In this document: piece by piece, positions 1-9,018 of the stretch
How the letters are laid out: each line of letters begins with the position of its first letter
How positions within the stretch are numbered: the stretch's first letter is position 1
Assembly (NCBI GenBank): GCA_031290615.1
Contig: JAITNF010000052.1
Coordinates: 1 to 56,583 of the forward strand
Reading direction: 5' to 3'
From: Desulfovibrio sp.
GTDB lineage: Bacteria; Desulfobacterota; Desulfovibrionia; Desulfovibrionales; Desulfovibrionaceae
DNA length: 56,583 nucleotides
Position numbers and translations under genes: made by a program
The notes under the pieces: generated by a model
Database searches by the model: none
What the model was told of the DNA's origin: nothing
Seen by the model: only the letters and a program-made list of their open reading frames with translations

Positions 1-161
1 TTCACGGATGGAGCAAGATATCTATTGACGGTATTGTGGTTTACTTCGGTGAGGTCGGCGATGAGCGGAGCGTTCAAATCTCTGGTAAGCAGCTTCACGA
101 TTTGCCGGATTTTTGCTTCCGGAATTCCTGAACGGACAGAATATCTGTTTTTTGTTGGCAT
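1..161 (-). mobile_element. IS1595-like transposase, N-terminal part, cut by the window edge
   Basis: Reading the minus strand from the ATG at 161 gives a protein starting MPTKNRYSVRSGIPEAKI and continuing with RQIVKLLTRDLNAPLIADL, then TEVNHNTVNRYL. A 'SEAKFRQ...LTATQIAELTGLNRNTVNRYL' helix-turn-helix at the N-terminus is characteristic of IS1595-family transposases. The frame is open to base 1, so whether the catalytic DDE part is intact cannot be seen. An overlapping open frame from 231 in another phase is a shadow of it. The element is in the same degraded-IS context as the others in this window. Confidence 0.6.
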
Positions 162-231
162 AGCTTCCTGACTGAAAGGCTTCTGCCGGGAAAGCGGTTG
201 GTAAATTACGCAACTGTGCGTTAGTTTTCAA

Positions 232-609
232 AAATTCTGACTATTTCATGTAGGGTATATTCTGAACGATACTAGTCTCCTAGTGCAAAAGTGTGATGCC
301 CATGTTGCCGGTTCGATGAACTTGTTCCAGTTGACGGGCGTTCCCAGAGGAGGCCTATTGGGCCACATAGTCCGCGATGTGATCTGAAGCGGAGTCGTCG
401 CTGGACAATACACCAGAGCAACGCCTTTTTGTCGCAAGACAGAGTCAAGAAATGTGAAAAGGCATTGCAGGTGGGGATACACACATTGAACTGCGGCATC
501 AGCCCTCCCCCGGCAGACCGCGATCGCGATGCGTCCTGTGAACATGGCCTATCGGCAACGCGGTCAGGGGGGCATCCCGCGTTTGCCCGGTAAAAAACGC
601 TGGAGAATG
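232..609. other. intergenic stretch without a recognisable gene
   Basis: Between the transposase and the promoter of the DUF1844 gene there are open frames on both strands (for example minus strand 272-874 and 246-545), but their translations show no family I recognise. The longest runs antisense through the DUF1844 gene. I see no RNA gene or riboswitch. It may be eroded insertion-sequence DNA. Confidence 0.4.
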
Positions 610-638
610 TTGACGCTGGACAAATATCCTCGTATGAC
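610..638 (+). promoter_or_regulatory. candidate sigma-70 promoter for the DUF1844-argC operon
   Basis: TTGACG at 610-615 and TATGAC at 633-638 are separated by 17 bases and lie about 36 bases before the start of the DUF1844 gene. The -35 is close to consensus and the -10 is a moderate match. The call rests on position and spacing only. Confidence 0.4.
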
Positions 639-674
639 TGTCGCCACCAGGAATTTTGTCCAAAGGACGTTGCC

Positions 675-974
675 ATGATGCACAGCAAAAGTACGGACGG
701 CACTACGGATTCAAGGCCGCTGCCGGAAGTCACCTTTTCCACCTTCGTTCTTTCCTTGGCCTCCTCGGCCTTGGCGCAGCTCGGGGAAGTCCCTCTGCCG
801 GAAAGCGGCCGACTTGAGCAAAATCTCTTGCTGGCCAAGCACAGCATTGACGTGCTGGAAATGCTGCGCCGCAAAACCGAATCCAGCCTAGACGCTCAGG
901 AGCGCCGTCTGCTGGAGGGAGTCCTGTACGAACTGCGCATGAAATATGTGATAAAATTTGTAACTCCGTCATGA
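675..974 (+). CDS. DUF1844 domain protein
   Basis: A 99-residue protein whose core (VTFSTFVLSLASSALAQLG, then LLLAKHSIDVLEMLRRKT and LEGVLYELRMKYV) matches the small DUF1844 family, which is conserved in Desulfovibrio and relatives. Its biochemical role is unknown. It is probably a soluble helical protein. Two ATGs occur in tandem at 675 and 678, preceded by AGGACG as a ribosome site. Its stop overlaps the argC start as ATGA (971-974), so the two genes are translationally coupled, a common arrangement in these bacteria. Family assignment is fairly safe; no function should be inferred from the argC linkage alone. Confidence 0.8.
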   Translation: MMHSKSTDGTTDSRPLPEVTFSTFVLSLASSALAQLGEVPLPESGRLEQNLLLAKHSIDVLEMLRRKTESSLDAQERRLLEGVLYELRMKYVIKFVTPS

Positions 975-2023
975 ACGCATACAGCGTGGGGCTTGTGGGC
1001 ATAACCGGCTATGCCGGGATGGAAGTGGCGCGGCTTTTGGCGGGGCATCCCTCCCTGCATCTTGTCATGGCCTGTTCGCGCGCCGAGGCAGGCAAACGCC
1101 TGGGCGAATTTTATCCTTTTCTGGAAAAACTGCCCGGCGCTGACGTCGTGATCAGCGTTTTTGACCCAGCAAAGGCCGCAGAGGAGTGCGATATCGTCTT
1201 TCTTGCCGTGCCCGCCGGCACGGCCATGGGCATGACTGTTCTTCTCATAGCGATGGGCGTGAAAGTTGTGGATTTTTCAGCTGATTTCCGTCTGCATGAC
1301 CAGCGCGTGTACGAAGAATGGTATAGCCGTGAGCACAGCGCTGCGGATTTGTTGAAAAAAGCCGTGTACGGCCTCCCGGAATTGTATGCCGAACAGATCG
1401 CCAGCGCGCGCCTTGTGGCCAACCCCGGCTGCTACCCCACCTGCTCCATCTTGGGCCTGTATGCGGCTCTGAAAAACGACCTCATAGAGAGCGGGGGCAT
1501 TGTCATCGACGCCAAATCCGGCGCAAGCGGTGCAGGGCGCAAGGCTGCCGTACCTCCGCTGTTCTGCGAAGTGTCGGATTCCTTTCGTCCGTACGGTCTG
1601 CCGCGTCACCGCCACACGCCCGAAATAGAGCAGGAAGTCTCCATCCTCGCCGGGCGGGAGGTACGGCTTTCCTTCAATCCTCATCTGGTTCCTATGAACC
1701 GTGGCATGCTTTCCGCCATATACGCCACCCTCAAAAATCCGTGCGTAACCGCCGATGCTACCCGCAAGGTTTTCAGCGAAACGTGGAAGGACAGCCGCTG
1801 GGTGCGTGTGCTCCCTGCGGGCAGCTTGCCGGAAACCCGCTACGTCCGGGGCAGTATGTTCTGCGATATCGCCGTGGTCACGGACAGCCGCACCGGCCGC
1901 CTCATCGTACTTTCGGCCATCGACAATCTATGCCGCGGCGCTGCGGGCCAGGCCATCGCCAACGCCAACTTGATGTGCGACCTGCCGATGGAGACAGGGC
2001 TGAACATTGCGCCGACAGTTTGA
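971..2023 (+). CDS. argC: N-acetyl-gamma-glutamyl-phosphate reductase
   Basis: Cytoplasmic enzyme of arginine synthesis that reduces N-acetylglutamyl phosphate to the semialdehyde with NADPH. The 350 residues fit the family length. The N-terminal dinucleotide-binding motif GITGYAGMEVARLL is at about residues 10-23 and the catalytic cysteine lies in NPGCYPT at about residue 154. The C-terminal half has the expected SFNPHLVPMNRGMLSAIYA and the RYVRGSMFCDIAV region. The start overlaps the DUF1844 stop by four bases. No other arginine-synthesis gene is in the window; argS is far away and is a synthetase. The sequence appears intact. Confidence 0.97.
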   Translation: MNAYSVGLVGITGYAGMEVARLLAGHPSLHLVMACSRAEAGKRLGEFYPFLEKLPGADVVISVFDPAKAAEECDIVFLAVPAGTAMGMTVLLIAMGVKVVDFSADFRLHDQRVYEEWYSREHSAADLLKKAVYGLPELYAEQIASARLVANPGCYPTCSILGLYAALKNDLIESGGIVIDAKSGASGAGRKAAVPPLFCEVSDSFRPYGLPRHRHTPEIEQEVSILAGREVRLSFNPHLVPMNRGMLSAIYATLKNPCVTADATRKVFSETWKDSRWVRVLPAGSLPETRYVRGSMFCDIAVVTDSRTGRLIVLSAIDNLCRGAAGQAIANANLMCDLPMETGLNIAPTV

Positions 2024-2046
2024 AAAAGTCTGAAAAGATTTTTTCA
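2021..2046 (+). terminator. A/T-stem hairpin after argC, possible weak terminator
   Basis: TGAAAAA (2021-2027, beginning in the argC stop) can pair with TTTTTCA (2040-2046), followed by no strong extra U-run. The stem is A/T-only, so its strength as a terminator is doubtful. It contains the 15-base word TTGAAAAAGTCTGAA, which recurs exactly in the hairpin after hemL at 9019-9041. Confidence 0.3.
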
Positions 2047-2062
2047 CAGACTGATTTACAAG

Positions 2063-2072
2063 TGACATGTCA
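2063..2072. promoter_or_regulatory. perfect 10-bp palindrome upstream of the CadC-like regulator gene
   Basis: TGACATGTCA is a perfect palindrome about 20 bases before the GTG start of the ArsR/CadC-type regulator, close to a possible -10 (TGTATA at 2075-2080). Repressors of this family bind dyad operators over their own promoter, so this is a candidate autoregulatory operator. The link is inferred from position. Confidence 0.35.
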
Positions 2073-2092
2073 TCTGTATATGAGGGAATGCC

Positions 2093-2460
2093 GTGCCCGA
2101 CCACAGCCCCGAAATTGACAAGTGCGAATGCCATATCATTCATGAGGAGGCCGTCGCCGGAGTCCGCAGACGGATGCCGGAAGAAGAAATTTTTTGAATC
2201 TGGCGGATCTGTTCAAGGTATTCAGCGACTCGACGCGCGTGAAGATTCTCTACTCCCTGCAGCACTCAGAAATGTGCGTCTGCGACATAGCAGTCCTGCT
2301 CGGCATGACCAAATCCGCCATCTCCCACCAACTCCGGACGCTCCGGCAGACTAGGCTGGTCAAATACCGGAAGGACGGCAAGGTGGTGTATTACTCCCTA
2401 GACGACGAGCATGTGGTCAATGTTTTTGCCCAAGGGCTACTGCATGTTTGCGAAAAATAG
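2093..2460 (+). pseudogene. ArsR/SmtB-family CadC-like metal-sensing repressor, one-base frameshift
   Basis: From the GTG at 2093 (GAGGG upstream) the frame encodes an N-terminus with KCECHIIHEE, then runs into TGA at the T6 run 2190-2195. In the next phase the protein continues as NLADLFKVFSDSTRVKIL, with CVCDIAVLLGMTKSAISHQL as the sensing and recognition helices. One extra T in the run would join them as EEEIFLNLADLF. The N-terminal cysteines (CEC) plus the CVC pair match the Cd/Pb/Zn site of CadC repressors, and a P1B ATPase follows. A shorter start at the TTG at 2194 would omit the N-terminal cysteines. It is a real frameshift, a sequencing error or slippage at the T-run; I cannot decide which. 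Confidence 0.7.
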
Positions 2461-2497
2461 GAAGGAAGGTCGGCATTGTATTTTTTTTGACCAGTTA

Positions 2498-2523
2498 GTT
2501 GAACGTATTGTCAATTGTTCAAC
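2498..2523. promoter_or_regulatory. inverted repeat upstream of the P-type ATPase gene
   Basis: GTTGAAC (2498-2504) and GTTCAAC (2517-2523) form a perfect 7-bp inverted repeat with a 12-base spacer, in the gap between the repressor gene and the ATPase gene. It could be an operator for the CadC-like repressor or a small RNA hairpin. Only symmetry and position support it. Confidence 0.35.
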
Positions 2524-2558
2524 CGAATAAATTCCCAATCCGCGGACGCGAGGTGTAA

Positions 2559-4685
2559 ATGGAAGCCGCAATTAAAAAGGAATTCATCCTTGAAGGCCTG
2601 TATTGCCCGATATGCGCCGACAAAATTGAAAAGGGCGTCAGCGTCCTGGACGGCGTCCGCGTAGCGTCGGTGGATTGCGTAAACCAGTGTCTCAGTCTGG
2701 AAATTGTCAACCGGGCCGAAGTGAACGGCATTGTGACGCAGGTCGCGCACATTACTCGGGAGATAGAGCCCGATATACGAATTTCTCTTACCCGGAAGTC
2801 CCCAGGTAAAGAGCAAAGCCGCGTCCATCGACTGTCGCGCTTTGGGCATGGCATCGGGGCCACCCTTTTTGTCGCGGGGGTGATCTTTGATCCGGCTTGG
2901 CCCGCGAATTTGGCGATTTTTTTCTCTAGTTGGCTGCTGGTGGGGGGAGAGGTCGTTCTGCGCGCCGTGAAAAACATCGCCAAGGGGCAGGTATTTGACG
3001 ACAACTTCCTCATGGGCGTGGCGACTGTGGGGGCCTTTGTCATAGGAGAGTACCCCGAGGGTGCTGCGGTCATGCTCTTCTATCAGATTGGCGAGGCGTT
3101 TCAGCGCCATGCCGTGGAGCGCTCCCGCAAATCCATTTCCGCGTTGATGGACATCCGTCCCGATTTTGCCCGTCTGAAAACCGGGGACGGGAGTCGGCGG
3201 GTCTCGCCGGAAGAAGTGGGCGTCGGGGACTGCATCATCGTAAAACCCGGCGAGAAAATTCCGCTGGACGGTGTGGTGACGGAAGGCTGCTCCGCATTGG
3301 ACACCTCTGCCCTGACCGGGGAATCCCTGCCCAAAGATGTGGAGCCGGGCATAGGGGTTTTATCCGGTTCCATCAACAAAAACGGCCTGCTGATCATCAG
3401 GGTGTCCAAAGAATTCGGCGAATCCACAGTTTCCAGAATTCTGGATCTGACGCAGAACTCCGGCACCCGCAAGGCCCGGACGGAGAATTTCATCACAAAG
3501 TTCGCGCGCTTCTATACGCCCACCGTCGTGTTCGCGGCTTTTGTCCTTGCCGTCATACCGCCGCTCGTCCTGCCGGGCGCCCTGTTTTTAGACTGGCTCA
3601 ATCGGGCGCTGATCTTTCTTGTGGTGTCCTGCCCCTGCGCGCTGGTCATCTCCATACCTCTCAGCTTTTTCAGCGGCATCGGCGGAGCTTCCCGCAACGG
3701 CATTCTGGTGAAGGGCAGCAACTGCCTGGAAGCCCTCAACAACGTGGACACCGTGGTCTTTGACAAAACCGGTACCCTGACCCGGGGAGTTTTCAGCGTG
3801 ACAAGCGTTGTTCCGTCAGGCCGTAGCGCGGACGAATTGCTGTACTACGCGGCACACGCTGAGAGCAATTCCGGGCACCCCATCGCTCTGTCTATCCGCA
3901 AGGCCTACGGGCGGAAAATTTTCGCCGAACGAATCTCGAACTGCGAGGAAATTGCCGGACAGGGTGTCCGCGTCCTTGTGGACGGCAAAACAGTTCTGGT
4001 CGGGAATAGCGGTCTTCTTGACGCCGCACGCATCGCCCACAGCAGGCCGGATGTTCCGGGCACCCTTGTTTGTTTGGCCATCGCCGGCCATTTCGCCGGC
4101 CATATCGTTATTTCCGACGAATTGCGGCCGGACAGCAAGCAAGCCGTGGCGGACCTGAAAGCCATGGGTGTCAGAACCGTCGCCATGCTCACGGGCGACG
4201 TCCGGGCTGTGGCGGATAATATCGGGGGGAAAATCGGCCTGGATGTAGTCTACGCTGGGCTGCTGCCCCACGAAAAAGTGGAAAAACTAGAGGAACTGGA
4301 GAAAAACCGCTCCGGCAAGGGCAAGCTGATTTTTGTGGGCGACGGCATCAATGACGCGCCTGCGCTGGCGCGGGCGGACGTGGGCATTGCCATGGGGTGC
4401 CTCGGTTCCGACGCGGCGATTGAAGCCGCCGACGTGGTGCTGATGACGGATGCCCCCTCCAAAATCGTGGAAGCCATGCACATCGCTGGAAAGACGCGGA
4501 GTATCGTCTGGCAGAATATTGTTTTCGCCTTGGGCGTCAAAGCGGTAATACTCGGGCTGGGGACGTTCGGCATGGCCACCATGTGGGAGGCGGTGCTCGG
4601 CGATGTGGGTGTGGCCGTAATCGCCGTTCTTAATTCCATGCGGGCCATGCGGGTTGAGCCGGGAAAATGCTCGGAGTTGACTTGA
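2559..4685 (+). CDS. cadA: P1B-type heavy-metal exporting ATPase (Cd/Zn/Pb type)
   Basis: A 708-residue inner-membrane ATPase that exports soft divalent metals. It has an N-terminal heavy-metal-associated segment with CPIC (residues 16-19), then transmembrane helices, the actuator motif TGES, the transport-site motif SCPCAL in a membrane helix, the phosphorylation motif DKTGTLT, a nucleotide-binding HP motif (SGHPIA), and GDGINDAPAL near the end. CPC-type intramembrane sites with an upstream CadC-like regulator point to Cd2+/Zn2+/Pb2+ rather than copper. The gene is intact although its regulator gene is frameshifted. GAGGTG precedes the ATG. The name zntA would be equally defensible. Confidence 0.9.
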   Translation: MEAAIKKEFILEGLYCPICADKIEKGVSVLDGVRVASVDCVNQCLSLEIVNRAEVNGIVTQVAHITREIEPDIRISLTRKSPGKEQSRVHRLSRFGHGIGATLFVAGVIFDPAWPANLAIFFSSWLLVGGEVVLRAVKNIAKGQVFDDNFLMGVATVGAFVIGEYPEGAAVMLFYQIGEAFQRHAVERSRKSISALMDIRPDFARLKTGDGSRRVSPEEVGVGDCIIVKPGEKIPLDGVVTEGCSALDTSALTGESLPKDVEPGIGVLSGSINKNGLLIIRVSKEFGESTVSRILDLTQNSGTRKARTENFITKFARFYTPTVVFAAFVLAVIPPLVLPGALFLDWLNRALIFLVVSCPCALVISIPLSFFSGIGGASRNGILVKGSNCLEALNNVDTVVFDKTGTLTRGVFSVTSVVPSGRSADELLYYAAHAESNSGHPIALSIRKAYGRKIFAERISNCEEIAGQGVRVLVDGKTVLVGNSGLLDAARIAHSRPDVPGTLVCLAIAGHFAGHIVISDELRPDSKQAVADLKAMGVRTVAMLTGDVRAVADNIGGKIGLDVVYAGLLPHEKVEKLEELEKNRSGKGKLIFVGDGINDAPALARADVGIAMGCLGSDAAIEAADVVLMTDAPSKIVEAMHIAGKTRSIVWQNIVFALGVKAVILGLGTFGMATMWEAVLGDVGVAVIAVLNSMRAMRVEPGKCSELT

Positions 4686-4781
4686 ATTGTTCGTCGCGCG
4701 TACATTCGCGGTAAATTTGGAGTCACCTGACTTTGAAAAAGATTACGTCGGCTGCGAGCTGCGGGCGCGGAGAAAACACCC

Positions 4782-5684
4782 ATGCCGGAACTGCCTGAAG
4801 TCGAAACCATCGCCAGAACCTTGGCTCCCCAACTTGTCGGAAGCGTTGTGACTTTGGTGGAAGTGCTCCGTCCAGCGAGCCTCGCCGCCGGGGTCGCGCT
4901 TTTGCCCGCTCTTGTAGGGTCGCGCGTGGGGCAGACGGCACGCCGGGGAAAACTGCTCGTGCTGGTCCTCAAGCCCGCAGGGGGCGGCGACCTTGCCCCC
5001 GTTCCTGTGCCGGGGCTACCCCAGGCCTCGCTGTATCTGGTTTTTCATCTCAAAATGACCGGGAGTTTTTTCGTGCATCCGCCGGAAACCGCGGCCAGCA
5101 AACACACCCGACTCATTTTTGATTTGAGCGGATACAGCCGGAACGCCGGCAATGCTCTCGCGCCGCAGGGCAGACTTTTCTTTGATGACGTCCGTGCTTT
5201 CGGCTACTGCCGCGTCATGACACCGCAAGATTTTGCCGACTGGAATTTTTTTACATCCCTCGGGATTGAGCCCCTGAACGCCGACGACAAGGACATCGCC
5301 GATGCCCTCGACTGCGGCGTGGGAACGATCAAGGCGGCCCTGCTTGACCAGCGCCGCATTGCGGGCATCGGCAACATCTATGCCGACGAGTCGCTTTTCC
5401 GGGCGAAAATCTCTCCCCAGTCCAGAATGTCGGAATTGCCCCGCGAGACATTGCTGCGTCTAGCCGCATCCATCAAGACCGTGCTCGGGCTGGCCATCGA
5501 ACAGTGCGGCAGTTCCATCCGCAACTACCGCGACTCCGCCGGCAACGCTGGATCTTTTCAGAACAGCTTAATGGTTTACGGCCGCAAGGGAGAAAAGTGC
5601 AAAATCTGCGGGAGCTGGCTGCACAGCCTGGTTGTGGCCGGCCGGGCGACAGTCTGCTGCCCTCGCTGCCAGAAACGATTTTAA
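4782..5684 (+). CDS. mutM: formamidopyrimidine-DNA glycosylase
   Basis: Base-excision-repair enzyme that removes 8-oxoguanine and formamidopyrimidines. The 300-residue protein begins MPELPEVETIARTL, giving the catalytic N-terminal proline and the glutamate after it. The helix-two-turn-helix area contains RRIAGIGNIYADESLF, and the protein ends in the zinc finger CKICG...CCPRC, all family hallmarks. It is slightly longer than the usual 270 residues because of an insertion near residues 65-80. It is convergent with cobJ, and the two stop codons overlap by four bases. Confidence 0.96.
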   Translation: MPELPEVETIARTLAPQLVGSVVTLVEVLRPASLAAGVALLPALVGSRVGQTARRGKLLVLVLKPAGGGDLAPVPVPGLPQASLYLVFHLKMTGSFFVHPPETAASKHTRLIFDLSGYSRNAGNALAPQGRLFFDDVRAFGYCRVMTPQDFADWNFFTSLGIEPLNADDKDIADALDCGVGTIKAALLDQRRIAGIGNIYADESLFRAKISPQSRMSELPRETLLRLAASIKTVLGLAIEQCGSSIRNYRDSAGNAGSFQNSLMVYGRKGEKCKICGSWLHSLVVAGRATVCCPRCQKRF

Positions 5685-6469
5685 TTCGAGTACGGAAAAA
5701 TCACCTTTGAAACGCGCTGGGTGCGCCGCAATTCATAGCCCCTGGGCGTAAGCATGTAACCGTTTAAAGTCCGGCTGGCGCTATTGCCCACAATGAGCAG
5801 GGAGAGCATGTCCACCCGTTCTTCGTCAAAGTCGGCCAACCTGTGTACCGAAACTTCCTGTCCGGGTCGGAAAGCCTTGCGTACCAGCCCCACAGGACAG
5901 TCCGGCCGTCTGTGTTTCTTGGCAAGAGAGAGTGCCTGACCCAGCAAATGCGGCCGGCCATTGGATCGGGGATTGTACAGCACGCAAACAAAATCCGTCT
6001 TCAGAACGGCTGAGAGGCGCTTTTCGATGAGCCGCCGGGGCGTTAGCAGATCGCTCAGACTGACGCAGGCGAAGTCGTGGGTCAGCGGCGCGCCCAGTAG
6101 CGCGGCGGCCGCGCACACGGCGGGCACGCCAGGAATAACCTGAAGCTGCACGCAATCCAGCAGATTTTCCGCTTCCATCACTTCCAGTGTAAGACCGGCA
6201 AGGGCGTAAACGCCGGGGTCGCCGGAACAGACAAGAGCCGTACACTGCCCGTCCCGGGCCGCCTGCACGGCGACGGCGCAACGCTCTTCCTCGCGGCGCA
6301 TTCCGGTGGAAATCAGGCGCTTTCCCTCCAGCAGTTCCCGAGGCATAAGTTCAAGATACAACTGATAACCGGCAATACATTGCGCCCGCGCCAAGGCCTC
6401 GCGGGCCAGAGGAGTGAGGCAGGCGGCGGAGCCCGGTCCGAGGCCGACAACGCACAGGGGGGCCGTCAC
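5681..6469 (-). CDS. cobJ: precorrin-3B C17-methyltransferase
   Basis: SAM-dependent ring-contraction methyltransferase of cobalamin synthesis (CobJ/CbiH family). The 262-residue frame starts VTAPLCVVGLGPGSAACL, with the N-terminal SAM-site motif GxGPG, and contains CSGDPGVYALAG and QVIPGVPAVCAAAALLGAP, typical of the tetrapyrrole methylase fold. The GTG at 6469 overlaps the TGA of cbiG (GTGA), so it is translationally coupled; the longer open frame from 6691 would overlap cbiG extensively and is not the gene. With cbiG and hemL it forms a tetrapyrrole cluster on the minus strand. Confidence 0.93.
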   Translation of the reverse strand: MTAPLCVVGLGPGSAACLTPLAREALARAQCIAGYQLYLELMPRELLEGKRLISTGMRREEERCAVAVQAARDGQCTALVCSGDPGVYALAGLTLEVMEAENLLDCVQLQVIPGVPAVCAAAALLGAPLTHDFACVSLSDLLTPRRLIEKRLSAVLKTDFVCVLYNPRSNGRPHLLGQALSLAKKHRRPDCPVGLVRKAFRPGQEVSVHRLADFDEERVDMLSLLIVGNSASRTLNGYMLTPRGYELRRTQRVSKVIFPYSN

Positions 6470-7668
6470 AAAAATCCTTTTACGGCCACAGCCAGAGTGA
6501 GACAGGTCGCGAGTTTCCGTTTTGGAAGGACAAGCATTCCTCTCTGTCCGGCAGCAGTCAATGCCGCGGCCTCGCACACGCTGAAAGGGGCCTGCCCGAA
6601 GCGCCGGCCAGCTGCTGGTGAGGGATTGGGGCTTGCACAGGCCGCAAGCCGTCCGGCGGAAAAATTCAGCAGGGGAATGCCAAGACGCCAAGCGGCATAC
6701 ACAATGGCGGAGTCCCGCCGTTTTTCCGTCACCGTGGCAAGGGCTGCCAAGGCGCGCGTTTCCAGACCAACCGTCGCGAAACAGGCTTCCAATGCGTCAA
6801 AAACCGCCTCGCGCGGCACGTCCTTGCGGCAACCGACGCCCGCGTAAAGGCGCGGTACGGCGCAACGCAGAAGGTCCGCCCGCCGTGGAAGCGAACGCCA
6901 GTGCGCGGCGATGAGCGGAATATCTAGCGACAAATCGTCCGGAAAAGTGTCCCCGTCGTGGGGCGTATCGGTTTTGAGTTGCCTTGTTCCGGGCACTTCC
7001 GGCAGGGCGCGACAGGGGTCCCATACGGGCAGGTCAAGACCTTCCAGCAGGGCGGCCTGAACTTTTGGGAGCGTCTCCCAGTCCAGAATGCGCAGCCCCG
7101 CGTCGCGCAAAAGCATGTCCAGCGCCGGCAGCCCGGCAGGGTGGCACGCGTCGGATGCCGTTGTGATGACGGGGCAGGACCCCACAAGCCGGCCAATATG
7201 CCGCGTGAGGTCATTGCCCCCCCCCCAGTGACCGGAAACAAGACTCACCGCGAAGCGCCCGTCGGGAGAAAGCACGACCACCGGCGGATCAAGGCTTTTG
7301 TGGCGCAGCAGCGGGGCCAGCGCGCGTACGGCAATCCCGGCGGCACTCGCAAAAACGTGCGCCGCGTACGGCGGATGTTCCGGGTTCTGAAATGTTTGGG
7401 TCCGATATGTTTGGACAAGGACATCCCGCAGGCTTTCAAAGGGCAGCATTTCCACATCCTTACTCGTGCGCGCGTTCACGCCTTCACTCCGCGGGTAGAA
7501 ACGGGCTGGCACGTAAAGACGCGCAAACGAAACTCTCCGCCCTGAAGGGCATGTCCACGGCGTGGCGGCAATCCTGGACGAAAGCCTCATCGCCAGCGGT
7601 AGGGCCGCTCTGCTCAGGACATAACAGGCCAGCGGAGCAGCGGTCTTTTTGTCATCCGGCTGCGTCAA
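6466..7668 (-). CDS. cbiG: cobalt-precorrin-5A hydrolase, with a G10 tract in the coding sequence
   Basis: CbiG opens the delta-lactone of cobalt-precorrin-5A in the anaerobic cobalamin pathway. The 400-residue protein has the central motifs SGHWGGGNDLTRHI and PVITTASD and the C-terminal domain with LYAGVGCRKD and PLLNFSAG. The start is a TTG with GGAG about eight bases upstream; no ATG or better site lies close. Codons for the triple glycine in SGHWGGGND form a run of ten G (7217-7226), which is prone to slippage; in the present state the frame is open. It is coupled to cobJ downstream and sits about 30 bases after hemL. Confidence 0.92.
   Translation of the reverse strand: MTQPDDKKTAAPLACYVLSRAALPLAMRLSSRIAATPWTCPSGRRVSFARLYVPARFYPRSEGVNARTSKDVEMLPFESLRDVLVQTYRTQTFQNPEHPPYAAHVFASAAGIAVRALAPLLRHKSLDPPVVVLSPDGRFAVSLVSGHWGGGNDLTRHIGRLVGSCPVITTASDACHPAGLPALDMLLRDAGLRILDWETLPKVQAALLEGLDLPVWDPCRALPEVPGTRQLKTDTPHDGDTFPDDLSLDIPLIAAHWRSLPRRADLLRCAVPRLYAGVGCRKDVPREAVFDALEACFATVGLETRALAALATVTEKRRDSAIVYAAWRLGIPLLNFSAGRLAACASPNPSPAAGRRFGQAPFSVCEAAALTAAGQRGMLVLPKRKLATCLTLAVAVKGFL
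7217..7226 (-). repeat. ten-base G homopolymer inside cbiG
   Basis: On the coding strand the sequence reads TGG followed by GGGGGGGGGC, so ten consecutive G lie in-frame within the conserved SGH-GG motif of CbiG. Runs of this length change by one base often in replication, transcription and sequencing. The current length keeps the frame. Confidence 0.85.
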
Positions 7669-7697
7669 ACAAAAATTCTCCGGGATTTATTCCAATA

Positions 7698-8969
7698 CTA
7701 AAACCTGACGGCGCGCGCCGCGTCCAGAGTCTTGGCAAAGTCTCCGTCAGTGTGGGCAAAGGAAACCATGCCCGTCTCAAAGGCGGATGGGGCAATGTAA
7801 ATGCCCTGTGCGCGCATCTGGTTGTAAAAACTTGTAAAAAGAGCCTGGTTGCACTGCTTTATGTCTTCCAGATTGCGGATTTTTTTTTCGCTGAAAAAGA
7901 TGCCGAACATTGAGGCCAAGGACGGCGTCTGCACGGCTGCTCCCCTGGAGCGCATAATTTGACCAAGTTCAGCGGCAAAGGCCCGCGTACGCTCCTCAAT
8001 GGCGTTGTAATTCAAGGTTTTCAGCTTGCGCAGGGTGGCGAGGCCGGCGGCCATGGCCAATGGATTGCCGGAAAGTGTGCCCGCCTGGTACACTTGGCCC
8101 TCTGGTGCCAATTGTTCCATATAGCGCTTTTTACCGCCAAAGGCCCCCACCGGCAGGCCGCCGCCGATAATTTTGCCGAGAACCGTCAGGTCAGGATCAA
8201 TGCCGAAACGTGTCTGCGCGCCGCCGTAAGCCACGCGGAAGCCGGTGATGACCTCGTCAAAAATCAGGAGCGCGCCGTGGGTCCGCGTGAGGGAGCGCAG
8301 GGCCTCCAGAAAACCTGGAACCGGCGGCACAAGGCCCATATTGCCAGCCACGGGTTCCGCGATGACGGCGGCTGTCTGCCCGCCATGCGTTACGAAACAG
8401 GCCTCGGCGGCCCGGATGTCGTTGTAGGGTACAAGCATGGTGTCGGCCGTCACGGCCGCCGGAACGCCGGGCGTTCCTGGGATGGAGAAGGTGGACACAC
8501 CGGAGCCTGCCGCTGCCAGAAATGGGTCGGCGTGGCCGTGATAACAGCCGATGAACTTGACGATTTTATCCCGCCCCGTCACAGCGCGTGCCAAGCGCAG
8601 GGCGCTCATGGCAGCCTCTGTGCCGGAATTGACCATGCGCACCATTTCCACGCCAGGCAGGGCCGCGTGGATTTCTTCGGCCAAGGCCACTTCGTCTCGG
8701 CAGGGAGCGCCGTAGCTCGTGCCGCGGTCAACGGCCGCGCGCAGGGCTGCGGAAACGGACGGTTCCGCGTGACCAAGCAGCATGGCCCCCCATGAGAGCA
8801 CAAAATCAATGTATTCCCTGTCGTCGGCGTCCGTCAGGCGGCAACCGGCGGCCTTAGCGATGAAAAGTGGGGAGCTGTCCACATTGCGGCAAGCGCGGAC
8901 GGGGCTGTTGACGCCGCCGGGAATCACCTGCCGCGCTTGGGTGAAAAGACGTTTTGACGTGTCATCCAT
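7698..8969 (-). CDS. hemL: glutamate-1-semialdehyde 2,1-aminomutase
   Basis: PLP enzyme that converts glutamate-1-semialdehyde to 5-aminolevulinate, the common tetrapyrrole precursor. The 423 residues match the family. The start [37 protein letters not shown], the FDEVITGFR stretch before the cofactor lysine, and [18 protein letters not shown] with that lysine are all present. It is followed closely by cbiG and cobJ, so heme, siroheme and cobalamin precursors may be co-expressed. The upstream gap to thiG holds a hairpin, suggesting separate transcription from the thi genes. Confidence 0.97.
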   Translation of the reverse strand: MDDTSKRLFTQARQVIPGGVNSPVRACRNVDSSPLFIAKAAGCRLTDADDREYIDFVLSWGAMLLGHAEPSVSAALRAAVDRGTSYGAPCRDEVALAEEIHAALPGVEMVRMVNSGTEAAMSALRLARAVTGRDKIVKFIGCYHGHADPFLAAAGSGVSTFSIPGTPGVPAAVTADTMLVPYNDIRAAEACFVTHGGQTAAVIAEPVAGNMGLVPPVPGFLEALRSLTRTHGALLIFDEVITGFRVAYGGAQTRFGIDPDLTVLGKIIGGGLPVGAFGGKKRYMEQLAPEGQVYQAGTLSGNPLAMAAGLATLRKLKTLNYNAIEERTRAFAAELGQIMRSRGAAVQTPSLASMFGIFFSEKKIRNLEDIKQCNQALFTSFYNQMRAQGIYIAPSAFETGMVSFAHTDGDFAKTLDAARAVRF

Positions 8970-9018
8970 GTTGATGCCTTGATATTTTTGTCACCACCGC
9001 GTCTGCGATAACGGATTC

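Noticed and set aside
272..874. 200-codon minus-strand open frame
   Set aside because: Lies antisense to the DUF1844 gene, no recognisable motif and no ribosome site.
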